A DNA stretch of 10,728 bases, taken from Oscillospiraceae bacterium. GTDB lineage: Bacteria > Bacillota > Clostridia > Oscillospirales > CAG-272. Both the position numbers and the translations under genes were made by a program. The stretch lies in NCBI GenBank assembly GCA_015065395.1, contig SVQJ01000048.1, forward strand, positions 1-10,728. Direction: 5' to 3'. Positions 1-6,278 of the stretch are shown piece after piece; positions within the stretch are counted from its first letter, which is position 1, and every line of letters begins with the position of its first letter. The notes under the pieces were generated by a model. That model had not been told where the DNA came from. It saw only the letters and a list, made by a program, of their open reading frames with translations, and searched no databases.

Positions 1-143
1 ATAAGGGTGAATACATGACCGATCTTGCCAAGGAGATCGCCTATCGGGAGCTTGTAGAAAGCTATTTTGATAAGATCAAAGTGGAGACAAAAATAGTTGA
101 AAAATACTCCGTTGCAGATATTATCGGAGGTATCTCCTTCTGA
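1..143 (+). CDS. C-terminal end of an unrecognised protein (partial)
   Basis: An open frame enters from the left edge (first full codon at position 3) and ends at TGA 141-143, giving 46 codons. The peptide starts KGEYMTDLAKEIAYRELVES, is rich in charged residues, and ends in a short hydrophobic tail, ADIIGGISF. It probably forms an amphipathic helix followed by a strand, with no membrane segment or signal peptide. I do not recognise the family. Codon use looks coding (GAT, CTT, GCC, AAG, GAG), there is no internal stop, and hairpins follow 100 bases later, all consistent with a gene end. It converges on the HtrA gene. A chance open frame of 46 codons at the edge cannot be fully excluded. Confidence 0.6.
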   Translation, partial: KGEYMTDLAKEIAYRELVESYFDKIKVETKIVEKYSVADIIGGISF

Positions 144-241
144 TATTTTGCTTCATAGCCATAATGATTCCCGGTCCTTTCCTTGAAAAGACCAAAGGAA
201 TTTCAAGAAGACAACCGATAGCTAAAAGGTAAAAAGGAACT

Positions 242-295
242 AAAAAAAAGGTAGAACGGAAAATGAACGAACTCATTTTTCCGTTCTACCTTTTT
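242..295. terminator. Bidirectional terminator hairpin between convergent genes
   Basis: The left arm 250-266 (GGTAGAACGGAAAATGA) pairs with the right arm 273-290 across a six-base loop, giving about 17 pairs with one bulged T. The stem is preceded by eight A (242-249) and followed by five T (291-295), so it has a U-tract on either transcript. It sits between the plus-strand gene ending at 143 and the minus-strand HtrA gene ending at 405, and could terminate both. Its apex resembles that of the hairpin at 4611-4674. Confidence 0.8.
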
Positions 296-303
296 CAGGT
301 TAT

Positions 304-318
304 GGCACCTGCGGTGCC
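304..318. other. Short GC-rich hairpin in intergenic region
   Basis: GGCACC (304-309) and GGTGCC (313-318) form a perfect six-pair stem with a three-base loop. It lies between the terminator at 242-295 and the hairpin at 371-392, downstream of the HtrA stop codon. No T-tract follows, so it is not a terminator by itself. It may belong to a longer structured intergenic repeat. Confidence 0.45.
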
Positions 319-370
319 GACGTGCTTTGCCTTTCAGACTTTAGCAAAAACCATTATTAAAGTTTTTTGC

Positions 371-392
371 GTCGCTTTTTTCAAAAAGCGAC
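371..392 (-). terminator. Hairpin just past the HtrA stop codon
   Basis: GTCGCTTTTT (371-380) and AAAAAGCGAC (383-392) are a perfect ten-base inverted repeat with a two-base centre. On the minus strand it begins 12 bases after the TAA of the HtrA gene. The downstream minus-strand sequence is A-rich rather than T-rich, so it may act as a transcript-end stabiliser or a weak terminator, with 242-295 as the main stop. Confidence 0.5.
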
Positions 393-404
393 CGTTTTTC
401 CCCG

Positions 405-1997
405 TTAATCTTCATCAAAGGAAATATCGGTTTCAGGGACGTACTCATAGCACTTGACCTTTACGTTCTTGATCTTTCCTTTTCGTGAGATAGTGAACAC
501 GAGAACATCTCCGACCTCGCTTGACTTTATTGCTTCCTTAACATCCTCCGAGGATGAAACTTCGTTTCCGTCCACAGCGGTGATCCTATCACCGTATTTC
601 AGAACCTTTTCGTTATATCCTTCCTGAACCATGTTGACATAAACACCTGTGGCCTCGCTGCGGAAGTAATAATATGCGATATAGCTGTCGGTTACATCAT
701 AGAGACTTATACCCACATAGGGCTTTCCGGTGACATAGCCGTTTTCCTCAAGCTCCTTGGCAACATAGCAGGCTTCGTTTATGGGGATCGCAAATCCAAG
801 GCCTTCAACGGTAACATCGGTGGTCTTTGCATTCACGATACCGATAAGCTCTCCCTCAATATTGAACAGACCGCCTCCGGAATTACCGGGATTGATCGCC
901 GCATCTGTCTGGATAAGTGTCATTTTATTGTTTTCAACACTTATTTCTCTGTTTGTTGCTGAAATAATACCCGTAGTCACCGTTCCGCCAAGCTCTCCGA
1001 GGGGGTTGCCCACGGCAATGACCTGCTCGCCCACCTTCAGCTCATCGCTGTTTCCGATATTCGCCGCGGAAAGTCCTTTAGCATCTATTTTCAGAAGTGC
1101 TATATCGGAATCGGAATCATTGCCCTTTATCTCCGCCTTATATTCCTCACCGTTAATGAGACGAACAGTAATAGAATCCGCTCTTACGCCTGTCGCGGAG
1201 TCGGTTATAACATGATTGTTGGTTATGATATAGCCGTTATCTGAAACGATTACACCGCTTCCTGCGCCCTCTTCAACATACTGATAATATCCGTAGTATG
1301 TCTTATTGAATTCGGTAGTGATCTCCACGACACTTGCACTCACAGCGGCGGATATATCGCTCAGATCATAGCTTCCTTCGAAAATTACGGTTTCGCCGTT
1401 GTTAATGTCATCGTTTTCATTAAAAACAAGCTCATCATCCTTTTCAGACTCGGTCTCATCACCGTAAAACACCTCGTTGACGAGAACGGCTCCGCCCATT
1501 CCTGCAGCAAAGGAAAGGATCATCGCACCAACAAGGAGCATGGCAACAGCGGCTGTGGAATAGCTCCTTTGCTTTTTTTCTCTCTTTTTCTTTTCTTTCT
1601 TTTCTTTCTTTACCGTTTTTTCTCCATTATCACCAAAGGAAGCGTCCTGAGAGGACATCTTAGGCGCAGAAGGGGGAGTGTTTGAGCCTATACCTGCATA
1701 AGGAGGTACGTACCGATACTCGCCGCTGTGATTCGCAGTGGGGAATGCTTCATTCTCCCGGGCTGCTGCAATGCTTTCTGCCTCGGGCTCTTCGCTTCCA
1801 TCGCAAGAAGGAGCATCGGTTTGAGGCGTCTCACATTCGCCTGCAGATATCGTACTTTCGGTATTTTCACTTACCTTTGAGACTCCGCTCTCATCAGCCT
1901 CCGGCTCAGACTGTACAAGGGGAGCCGTGGGCTCATCAGACGCAGGAATATCACCGTTATTTTCAAGCTCTGCATTGGGTATCTTGTTTTCTTCCAT
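405..1997 (-). CDS. Membrane-anchored HtrA/DegP-like serine protease with PDZ domain
   Basis: This 530-residue HtrA-family protease would degrade or process misfolded envelope proteins on the outer face of the membrane. Residues 1-130 are acidic and low in complexity. A lysine-rich stretch (about 130-144) precedes one membrane segment (about 148-174), so the N-terminus should be cytoplasmic and the protease outside. The trypsin-like domain shows the full triad: H262 in TNNHVI, D298 in SDIALLKI and S373 in NPGNSGGG, with the supporting DAAINPGNSGG block. A single PDZ domain occupies about 425-515. Start ATG 1995-1997 follows an AAGGAAA ribosome binding site. The downstream hairpins at 371-392 and 242-295 suggest it ends its transcript. 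The long acidic N-terminus is of a kind seen in Gram-positive HtrA proteins (HtrA/HtrB/YyxA). Which paralogue it is cannot be told from sequence alone. Confidence 0.93.
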   Translation of the reverse strand: MEENKIPNAELENNGDIPASDEPTAPLVQSEPEADESGVSKVSENTESTISAGECETPQTDAPSCDGSEEPEAESIAAARENEAFPTANHSGEYRYVPPYAGIGSNTPPSAPKMSSQDASFGDNGEKTVKKEKKEKKKREKKQRSYSTAAVAMLLVGAMILSFAAGMGGAVLVNEVFYGDETESEKDDELVFNENDDINNGETVIFEGSYDLSDISAAVSASVVEITTEFNKTYYGYYQYVEEGAGSGVIVSDNGYIITNNHVITDSATGVRADSITVRLINGEEYKAEIKGNDSDSDIALLKIDAKGLSAANIGNSDELKVGEQVIAVGNPLGELGGTVTTGIISATNREISVENNKMTLIQTDAAINPGNSGGGLFNIEGELIGIVNAKTTDVTVEGLGFAIPINEACYVAKELEENGYVTGKPYVGISLYDVTDSYIAYYYFRSEATGVYVNMVQEGYNEKVLKYGDRITAVDGNEVSSSEDVKEAIKSSEVGDVLVFTISRKGKIKNVKVKCYEYVPETDISFDED

Positions 1998-2044
1998 ATC
2001 TTTTTTCCTTTCACTTACCTTTGAGAACTTTATTTTACGCTTTT

Positions 2045-2050
2045 ATTATA
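2045..2050 (-). promoter_or_regulatory. Possible -10 box for the HtrA gene
   Basis: A perfect TATAAT on the minus strand lies 48 bases upstream of the HtrA start. No good -35 box is found at 17 bases, where the sequence is a run of A. It could be a weak or alternatively regulated promoter. The terminator at 2091-2126 separates it from the upstream gene, so some promoter is needed here. Confidence 0.4.
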
Positions 2051-2086
2051 TTGCCCCAATGTGACAGTTTTTTGAAGACAAAAAGA

Positions 2087-2126
2087 AAAATGCTTGAAAA
2101 AAAGAAAAGTTTTCAAGCATTTTTTT
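2087..2126 (-). terminator. Terminator of the small membrane protein gene
   Basis: TGCTTGAAAA (2091-2100) pairs with TTTTCAAGCA (2110-2119) in a perfect ten-pair stem with a nine-base loop. On the minus strand the stem is followed by a T-rich run. It lies 14 bases past the stop of the 2141-2617 gene. On the plus strand seven T also follow (2120-2126), so it could work both ways. Confidence 0.75.
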
Positions 2127-2140
2127 CATATTTCATGGTT

Positions 2141-2617
2141 TTACAGGAAAAGACCTATTCCCTGAGTCAGATACAGCACACAAAGCAGCAGTGTTATGAT
2201 CCCGCCGGGAAGAGAAATAACGGAAAAGCTGTGGAGTATGGGTAAAACAGCAAGACAGATAACACATATTCCTGCAAGGATACGATATTTTTTTCTCATC
2301 GAGATAAGCATAAAGGCAAAAGAAGCAAAAGATGCCGCAAGATAGATCAAAGCATACAGAGCTTCCCCCGAAAAGAACACCGAAAAAAGCACCGATGCCG
2401 CACAGACTGCGGAAAACAGTGAGGTTATATTCATGCACTCCACTGCCAGAACACAAAAGCCACCCACAAGAAAAGAGGTGGTCGCGGTAGTCATAAATAC
2501 GGATGAAAACACACTAAATCCCAGCTGTGCGCCGAAAATTATCTGAAGTATCTTCAGGAAAAGGCCGAAGCTTATCGCCGCTCGCCCCATAAACTGTTCC
2601 CTTTTCTTACGTGCCAT
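2141..2617 (-). CDS. Small multi-spanning membrane protein of unknown function
   Basis: This 158-residue protein is strongly hydrophobic apart from a basic N-terminus (MARKKREQ), which by the positive-inside rule should be cytoplasmic. Hydrophobic stretches at about 10-30, 33-60, 64-82, 85-107, 114-132 and 135-157 suggest five or six membrane passes. A short basic loop (MRKKYR, about 107-112) lies between the fourth and fifth. I recognise no catalytic or transport motif and do not assign a family. Start ATG 2615-2617 has GGAG upstream at about 8 bases. Its own promoter (2649-2677) and terminator (2087-2126) make it a one-gene unit. Its promoter is back to back with that of tcdA. Confidence 0.8.
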   Translation of the reverse strand: MARKKREQFMGRAAISFGLFLKILQIIFGAQLGFSVFSSVFMTTATTSFLVGGFCVLAVECMNITSLFSAVCAASVLFSVFFSGEALYALIYLAASFASFAFMLISMRKKYRILAGICVICLAVLPILHSFSVISLPGGIITLLLCVLYLTQGIGLFL

Positions 2618-2648
2618 AATACTACTCCATCGTCGGTTTTATAGACTA

Positions 2649-2677
2649 ATTATAACTCAAAAAATCTCCCCAGTCAA
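2649..2677 (-). promoter_or_regulatory. Sigma-A promoter for the small membrane protein gene
   Basis: On the minus strand, -35 TTGACT (2672-2677) and -10 TATAAT (2649-2654) are separated by exactly 17 bases. Transcription should begin near 2642, giving a leader of about 25 bases. Its -35 box is two bases from the -35 box of the divergent tcdA promoter. Confidence 0.8.
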
Positions 2678-2679
2678 CA

Positions 2680-2708
2680 TTGACAAATACTTTTGGCGTA
2701 TGTATAAT
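2680..2708 (+). promoter_or_regulatory. Consensus sigma-A promoter for tcdA and the alpha-galactosidase gene
   Basis: A perfect TTGACA (2680-2685), a 17-base spacer and a perfect TATAAT (2703-2708) give a fully consensus promoter. Transcription should begin near 2715, about 42 bases before the tcdA start. Together with the minus-strand -35 box it forms the inverted repeat GTCAA-CA-TTGAC at 2673-2684. Confidence 0.88.
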
Positions 2709-2756
2709 ATTATCAAATGATAAGCGATAGCCGAAGATGAGAAAACAACAGTATTT

Positions 2757-3467
2757 ATGAAAGAACAACACCAAAGAACCGCTCTACTTTTGGGCGACGA
2801 AGCAATAGAAAAGCTGAAAAGCAGCCGAGTCCTTCTTTTCGGGCTGGGCGGCGTCGGCTCTGCCTGCGCCGAGGCCTTGGCGAGAGCCGGAATAGGCAAT
2901 CTTTGCCTTGTGGATTCGGACAAAGTTTCCGAATCAAATATCAACCGACAGATAATTGCCCTCCACTCAACGGCAGGAAAAAGCAAAACTGAAGTTCAGA
3001 GAGACCGCATACTGGATATCGACCCCGACACTAATGTTGATATCCACACGGTGTTTGTTCTCCCAGAGAGCATTGACGACTTCGATCTTTCCCTTTATGA
3101 CTACGTTATTGACGCTATAGATACGGTTTCAGCAAAGCTTGCAATAATTGAAAAGTGCAGTTTTCTCGACGTTCCCGTTATAAGCTGTATGGGAACGGGA
3201 AACAAGACAGACCCTACTGCACTCACCGTTTCGGACATCTACAAGACCTCGGTATGTCCTCTTGCAAAGGTAATGCGCTATGAGCTTCGAAAAAGAGGCG
3301 TTAAAAAGCTAAAAGTCGTCTGGTCGGCGGAGGAGCCTAAAAAGGTAAGCGTTCCCGAACAGTCACATCGCCGTGCCGTCCCCGCAAGCTGCTCATTCGT
3401 TCCCCCTGTTGCCGGATATATCATGGCAGGGGAAGTTATAAAAGATATTATAAACAGAAAGGACTAA
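2757..3467 (+). CDS. tcdA: tRNA threonylcarbamoyladenosine dehydratase (TcdA/CsdL family)
   Basis: This 236-residue E1-like (ThiF superfamily) protein should use ATP to dehydrate t6A37 in ANN-decoding tRNAs to the cyclic form, ct6A. The nucleotide-binding glycine loop GLGGVGS is at 29-35, followed by the acidic strand end LVDSDKVSESNINRQ (51-65, with R64), K75 in the AGKSK segment and D122 in YVIDAIDT. The family block TSVCPLAKVMRYELRKRG lies at about 164-181. The length is usual for TcdA without the C-terminal extension of E. coli CsdL. The start is ATG 2757, with only a weak purine-rich stretch (GATGAG, ending about 17 bases upstream) in place of a good ribosome binding site. It heads a unit with the alpha-galactosidase, whose ribosome binding site lies inside the last codons of this gene. 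Confidence 0.9.
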   Translation: MKEQHQRTALLLGDEAIEKLKSSRVLLFGLGGVGSACAEALARAGIGNLCLVDSDKVSESNINRQIIALHSTAGKSKTEVQRDRILDIDPDTNVDIHTVFVLPESIDDFDLSLYDYVIDAIDTVSAKLAIIEKCSFLDVPVISCMGTGNKTDPTALTVSDIYKTSVCPLAKVMRYELRKRGVKKLKVVWSAEEPKKVSVPEQSHRRAVPASCSFVPPVAGYIMAGEVIKDIINRKD

Positions 3468-3471
3468 AACC

Positions 3472-4605
3472 ATGTTAGCACAAAGACCTCCCATGGGGTG
3501 GAACTCATGGAACACCTTCGGAGAGAACATTTCCGAAGCGCTTATTATGGAAACAGCAGACGCCATGGTGGAGCGCGGTCTCAAGGATGCAGGATACGAG
3601 TACATCGTTATCGACGACTGCTGGTCCCTTCGCAAACGCGGAGAGGACGGAAGAATCGTGCCAGATCCCCAAAAATTCCCCCATGGAATGAAATATCTTG
3701 CGGATTACATTCATTCCAAGGGACTTAAATTCGGAATGTACACCTGTGCCGGAACCATGACCTGCGCTTGCTACCCCGGAAGCTATGACCACGAGTTTCT
3801 GGATGCCCAGACCTTTGCAGATTGGGGTGTTGACTATCTGAAATACGATAACTGCTATGTACCCGAGCATGTTTCAAGCCCAATGCTTTACCGCCGTATG
3901 GGTATGGCGCTCAAGGCAACAGGCAGAGATATAATTTATTCTATGTGTAACTGGGGATGTGATGATGTACACTCCTGGGCGCGCAGCGTAGGCGGACATA
4001 TATACCGCTCCACGGGAGATATTTACGATAACACCGAATCCTTCAGAAATATCGCCATAAGCCAGATCCCCAAGCTGGGCTACTCCGCTCCCGGCTGCTT
4101 CAACGATGTGGATATGCTGATATGCGGTATGGGCGGAAACGGCAACGTGGGCGCAGGCGGATGCACAGCCGATGAATACAAAATGCATTTTTCTCTCTGG
4201 TGCATGATGAACTCCCCCCTTATGATCGGATGCGATATCAGAAACTGCGATGAGGATACTCTCGCTCTTCTGAAAAATCCCGCACTTATCGCAATAAATC
4301 AAGATGAGGAAGCAAGGCCTCCCATAATGGTATTCCGCTGTGCAGGATATCCCGATAAGTCGTTTGCTCTCTTCAAGCATCTTAGCGGTAACCGTTATTG
4401 CCTCGCTCATTACAATTTCCATGATGACAACTCATGGACACACATGTTCCTGGAAAACTTCGGTATCCCCGAAACAAGCGGTTACACTATCGAGCTTTTC
4501 GATATGGACACCGGAGACAAATATCTCCCCGATGACGGCACCCTCAATCTCAACTGCCCCGGCCGCAGTTGCAAACTTTACGAGGTAAAGATCGTTAAAA
4601 GGTAA
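3472..4605 (+). CDS. Alpha-galactosidase, glycoside hydrolase family 27
   Basis: This 377-residue GH27 enzyme should release terminal alpha-1,6-galactose from sugars such as melibiose, raffinose or stachyose, retaining the anomeric configuration. The N-terminus has the family signature PPMGWNSWNTFG (6-17), then the barrel motif IDDCW (47-51). The nucleophile is D126 in DYLKYDNC, and the acid/base is D212 in FNDVDML. The NSPLMIGCDIR block and a C-terminal beta domain follow. There is no signal peptide or membrane segment, so it should be cytoplasmic and act on imported oligosaccharides. No transporter lies in the window. The start ATG 3472-3474 is four bases past the tcdA stop, and AGAAAGGA at 3456-3463 is its ribosome binding site. 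Other GH27 activities (alpha-N-acetylgalactosaminidase, beta-L-arabinopyranosidase) are possible but less likely by default. Confidence 0.9.
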   Translation: MLAQRPPMGWNSWNTFGENISEALIMETADAMVERGLKDAGYEYIVIDDCWSLRKRGEDGRIVPDPQKFPHGMKYLADYIHSKGLKFGMYTCAGTMTCACYPGSYDHEFLDAQTFADWGVDYLKYDNCYVPEHVSSPMLYRRMGMALKATGRDIIYSMCNWGCDDVHSWARSVGGHIYRSTGDIYDNTESFRNIAISQIPKLGYSAPGCFNDVDMLICGMGGNGNVGAGGCTADEYKMHFSLWCMMNSPLMIGCDIRNCDEDTLALLKNPALIAINQDEEARPPIMVFRCAGYPDKSFALFKHLSGNRYCLAHYNFHDDNSWTHMFLENFGIPETSGYTIELFDMDTGDKYLPDDGTLNLNCPGRSCKLYEVKIVKR

Positions 4606-4610
4606 CTAAA

Positions 4611-4674
4611 CCGCAAAACGAAAGATGGCACAAAAATGAGCTCATTCATTTTTGTGCCATCTCTTGTTTTGTGG
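4611..4674. terminator. Long bidirectional hairpin between convergent genes
   Basis: The core stem pairs AGATGGCACAAAAATGA (4623-4639) perfectly with 4646-4662 around a six-base loop. Pairing continues outward with one mismatch and two G-U pairs, joining 4611-4621 to 4664-4674, for about 28 pairs in all. It starts six bases after the alpha-galactosidase stop and lies before the end of pgmB on the other strand. No clear T-tract follows directly, although TTGTTTTG is within the outer arm and ATTTTTG follows at 4677. It probably ends both convergent transcripts. Confidence 0.7.
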
Positions 4675-4710
4675 GCATTTTTGATATCCTTATCTGTTTG
4701 AAGTTCCTAT

Positions 4711-4736
4711 GATTCTTTCCTTTCACGGAAAGAATC
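4711..4736. repeat. Inverted-repeat element, resembles 10653-10676
   Basis: GATTCTTTCC (4711-4720) and GGAAAGAATC (4727-4736) are a perfect ten-base inverted repeat with a six-base loop. The sequence TTCTTTCCTT-N4-GGAAAGAA is shared with the inverted repeat at 10653-10676, and both are followed by an AG-rich segment with weak further likeness. Both lie just past gene ends. It has no T-tract and is better read as a dispersed intergenic repeat than as a terminator. Confidence 0.5.
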
Positions 4737-4771
4737 AGCAGTATCAAACGGACATTTTCAGACCCTTTTGT

Positions 4772-5422
4772 TTATTCGATTATATTGGAAAAATCAAGCT
4801 CAGCGGTAGAACGAAGATGTATATCGGGCTCTCTGCTGGTTACGGTCACATTGATTCCAACGGACTTCATACCTGCGGCGTGGATCGCTTCGATTCCTGC
4901 CTGGCTATCCTCAACTCCCACGCAGAGAGCGGGATCGATACCGAGCTCCTTTGCGCAAACTGCGAATATCTCCGGATCGGGCTTAGATCTCGTGATCTTT
5001 CTTGCATCGGCAATATAATCAAACTCATCAATAATGCCGAGAGAGGTGAGAAGAGCTGGAGCGTTTTTGCTGACGGATGCCACAGCGAGCTTCAGCCCCA
5101 CAGCCTTCGCGTCAGCCATAAATTTTGCAACACCGGGAAGCATATCCTCGGGTGTTACGGAGCCGATAAGATGCACGTAATTATCGTTCTTCTTTGTGCA
5201 GAGAGCTTCCTTTTCTTCCTCGGTAAAGGCATCCAAGGCGCCGTTTATCTCAAGGATTATATTCAAAGAATCCAAGCGGGACACGCCCTTTAGCCTCTCA
5301 TTATCTTCCTCCGTAAATTTATATCCGAAGCTGTCTGCCAGCTCCTTCCATGCCTGGAAATGATATTTCGCGGAATCGGTTATAACACCGTCAAGGTCAA
5401 AAATAATTGCTTTTGTTTTCAT
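4772..5422 (-). CDS. pgmB: Beta-phosphoglucomutase, HAD superfamily
   Basis: This 216-residue enzyme should interconvert beta-glucose 1-phosphate and glucose 6-phosphate through a phospho-aspartate, in the cytoplasm. Residues known from the Lactococcus enzyme are all visible: nucleophile D9 and acid/base D11 in FDLDGV, H21 in the SAKYH segment, K45 and R49 in RLKGVSR of the cap, S116-N120 in ASVSKN, K147 in SKPDPE, and E171-D172 in GVEDSQAG. The length is typical. Start ATG 5420-5422 follows AAAGGGAT at good spacing. It is last in the minus-strand unit, 19 bases after ymdB. Such enzymes work with inverting phosphorylases of maltose, trehalose, kojibiose or similar sugars. None is present here, so its sugar source is unknown. 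Confidence 0.92.
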   Translation of the reverse strand: MKTKAIIFDLDGVITDSAKYHFQAWKELADSFGYKFTEEDNERLKGVSRLDSLNIILEINGALDAFTEEEKEALCTKKNDNYVHLIGSVTPEDMLPGVAKFMADAKAVGLKLAVASVSKNAPALLTSLGIIDEFDYIADARKITRSKPDPEIFAVCAKELGIDPALCVGVEDSQAGIEAIHAAGMKSVGINVTVTSREPDIHLRSTAELDFSNIIE

Positions 5423-5441
5423 AAATATATCCCTTTCAAAA

Positions 5442-6224
5442 TTAAAACTCTATTCCGACAGCCTCGGTGCAAAGTCCTGTGGCAGTATCTACAGTGAAAA
5501 GTGCGCCGCTTGCACGGAAATTTCCTGCGGCAGGCTCAAAATATACCGGGGTCCGAACCGTGAACTTGTGAATGATGCATTCTGTTTTCACTCCCAGAAC
5601 TCCGTTCATGCTCCCGGTCATGCCAAGATCCGTAATATACCCTGTCCCACCGGGGAGAACCTGAGCATCGGATGTCTGCACATGGGTGTGGGTGCCGAAC
5701 ACCACACTCACTCTACCGTCCAGATATCTGGCCAGGCACATCTTTTCGCTGGTAGCCTCCGCATGGATATCAACAACGCAAATATCGTATTTTCCCCGAT
5801 TTGTATTCAGGATACTTTCGCAAACCTTAAAGGGACTGTCCATGCTATCCATAAAGGTGGTGCCCAAAAGATTGATGACCAGGATCCTCCAGCCCATGCA
5901 ATCAGCTATAACATAGCCGTCTCCCGGGGCATCGGAGGGATAGTTTGCCGGGCGGATAGCGCATTTCTCCATATCCAGATAATCAAAAATATTCTTTTTC
6001 TTAAAGGTATGATTGCCGCCGGTTATAACATCGGCTCCCGCCTCAAATATGGCCTGTGCGCTTTCCGGGCTCATACCGTTTGAAGGAGCGGAATTCTCTC
6101 CGTTCACTATACAAAAATCGGCACCGAGAGTTTGCCTCATTCTGCGCAGGCGGCCGCCAAGCAGATACTCACAGCCTCCGTTTCCCACCACATCACCTAA
6201 AGCCAGTATTTTGATTTTCGCCAC
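5442..6224 (-). CDS. ymdB: YmdB-family metallophosphoesterase (cyclic-nucleotide phosphodiesterase)
   Basis: This 260-residue protein belongs to the YmdB/DR1281 family of dinuclear-metal phosphoesterases, whose studied members hydrolyse 2',3'- or 3',5'-cyclic nucleotides. In Bacillus subtilis YmdB affects biofilm and motility gene expression. Metal ligands are visible: D11 in LGDVVG, E43 and N44 in VNGENSAP, N71 and H72 in TGGNHTF, the His in VVDIHAEATSEK, and the paired His in FGTHTHVQT. The reading frame is open upstream to a TTG at 6242. I chose GTG at 6222-6224 because a strong AAGGAG (6233-6238) lies seven bases before it, and the protein then begins MAKIKILALGD, matching the family start. 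It follows the MgsA-like gene after 54 bases that hold a hairpin. In Bacillus ymdB neighbours rny. Here it sits with a MinD-type ATPase and pgmB. Confidence 0.92.
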   Translation of the reverse strand: MAKIKILALGDVVGNGGCEYLLGGRLRRMRQTLGADFCIVNGENSAPSNGMSPESAQAIFEAGADVITGGNHTFKKKNIFDYLDMEKCAIRPANYPSDAPGDGYVIADCMGWRILVINLLGTTFMDSMDSPFKVCESILNTNRGKYDICVVDIHAEATSEKMCLARYLDGRVSVVFGTHTHVQTSDAQVLPGGTGYITDLGMTGSMNGVLGVKTECIIHKFTVRTPVYFEPAAGNFRASGALFTVDTATGLCTEAVGIEF

Positions 6225-6231
6225 AAGCTTT

Positions 6232-6238
6232 CTCCTTT
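6232..6238 (-). promoter_or_regulatory. Ribosome binding site that fixes the ymdB start
   Basis: On the minus strand AAAGGAG is followed by seven bases and then GTG (6222-6224). The longer TTG-started frame would place this site inside the coding sequence, and TTG 6242 has only a hairpin upstream. The site also abuts the T-rich tail of the hairpin at 6246-6273. Confidence 0.75.
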
Positions 6239-6273
6239 TCAAAACAAGCGCCGTCGGAACACCGTCGGCGCTT
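6237..6273 (-). terminator. Intra-operon hairpin between the MgsA-like gene and ymdB
   Basis: AAGCGCCG (6246-6253) pairs perfectly with CGGCGCTT (6266-6273). After a T-T mismatch, CGG pairs with CCG around an AACA loop. On the minus strand it is followed by TTGTTTTG (6238-6245), a short T-rich run leading into the ymdB ribosome binding site. It could be a partial terminator or processing site lowering ymdB and pgmB relative to the first two genes. It begins five bases after the MgsA-like stop codon. Confidence 0.6.
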
Positions 6274-6278
6274 AATTC

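Noticed and set aside
182..207. Hairpin CTTGAAA/TTTCAAG past the left-edge gene
   Set aside because: Only seven pairs with a 12-base loop and no T-tract, too weak to call as a terminator next to the strong one at 242-295.
781..1215. Plus-strand open frame of 144 codons opposite HtrA
   Set aside because: It is antisense to the protease domain and serine- and proline-rich as expected from the reverse of the HtrA codons.
3874..4422. Minus-strand open frame of 182 codons opposite the alpha-galactosidase
   Set aside because: It is a shadow of a gene with clear GH27 catalytic residues. Its His- and Ala-rich translation is typical of antisense frames.
4709..5293. Plus-strand open frame of 194 codons opposite pgmB
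   Set aside because: It is antisense to pgmB, whose active-site residues are all conserved. It starts inside the intergenic hairpin region and shows no recognisable domain.
5568..6083. Plus-strand open frame of 171 codons opposite ymdB
   Set aside because: It is antisense to ymdB with its full metal-ligand set. No ribosome binding site or motif was seen.
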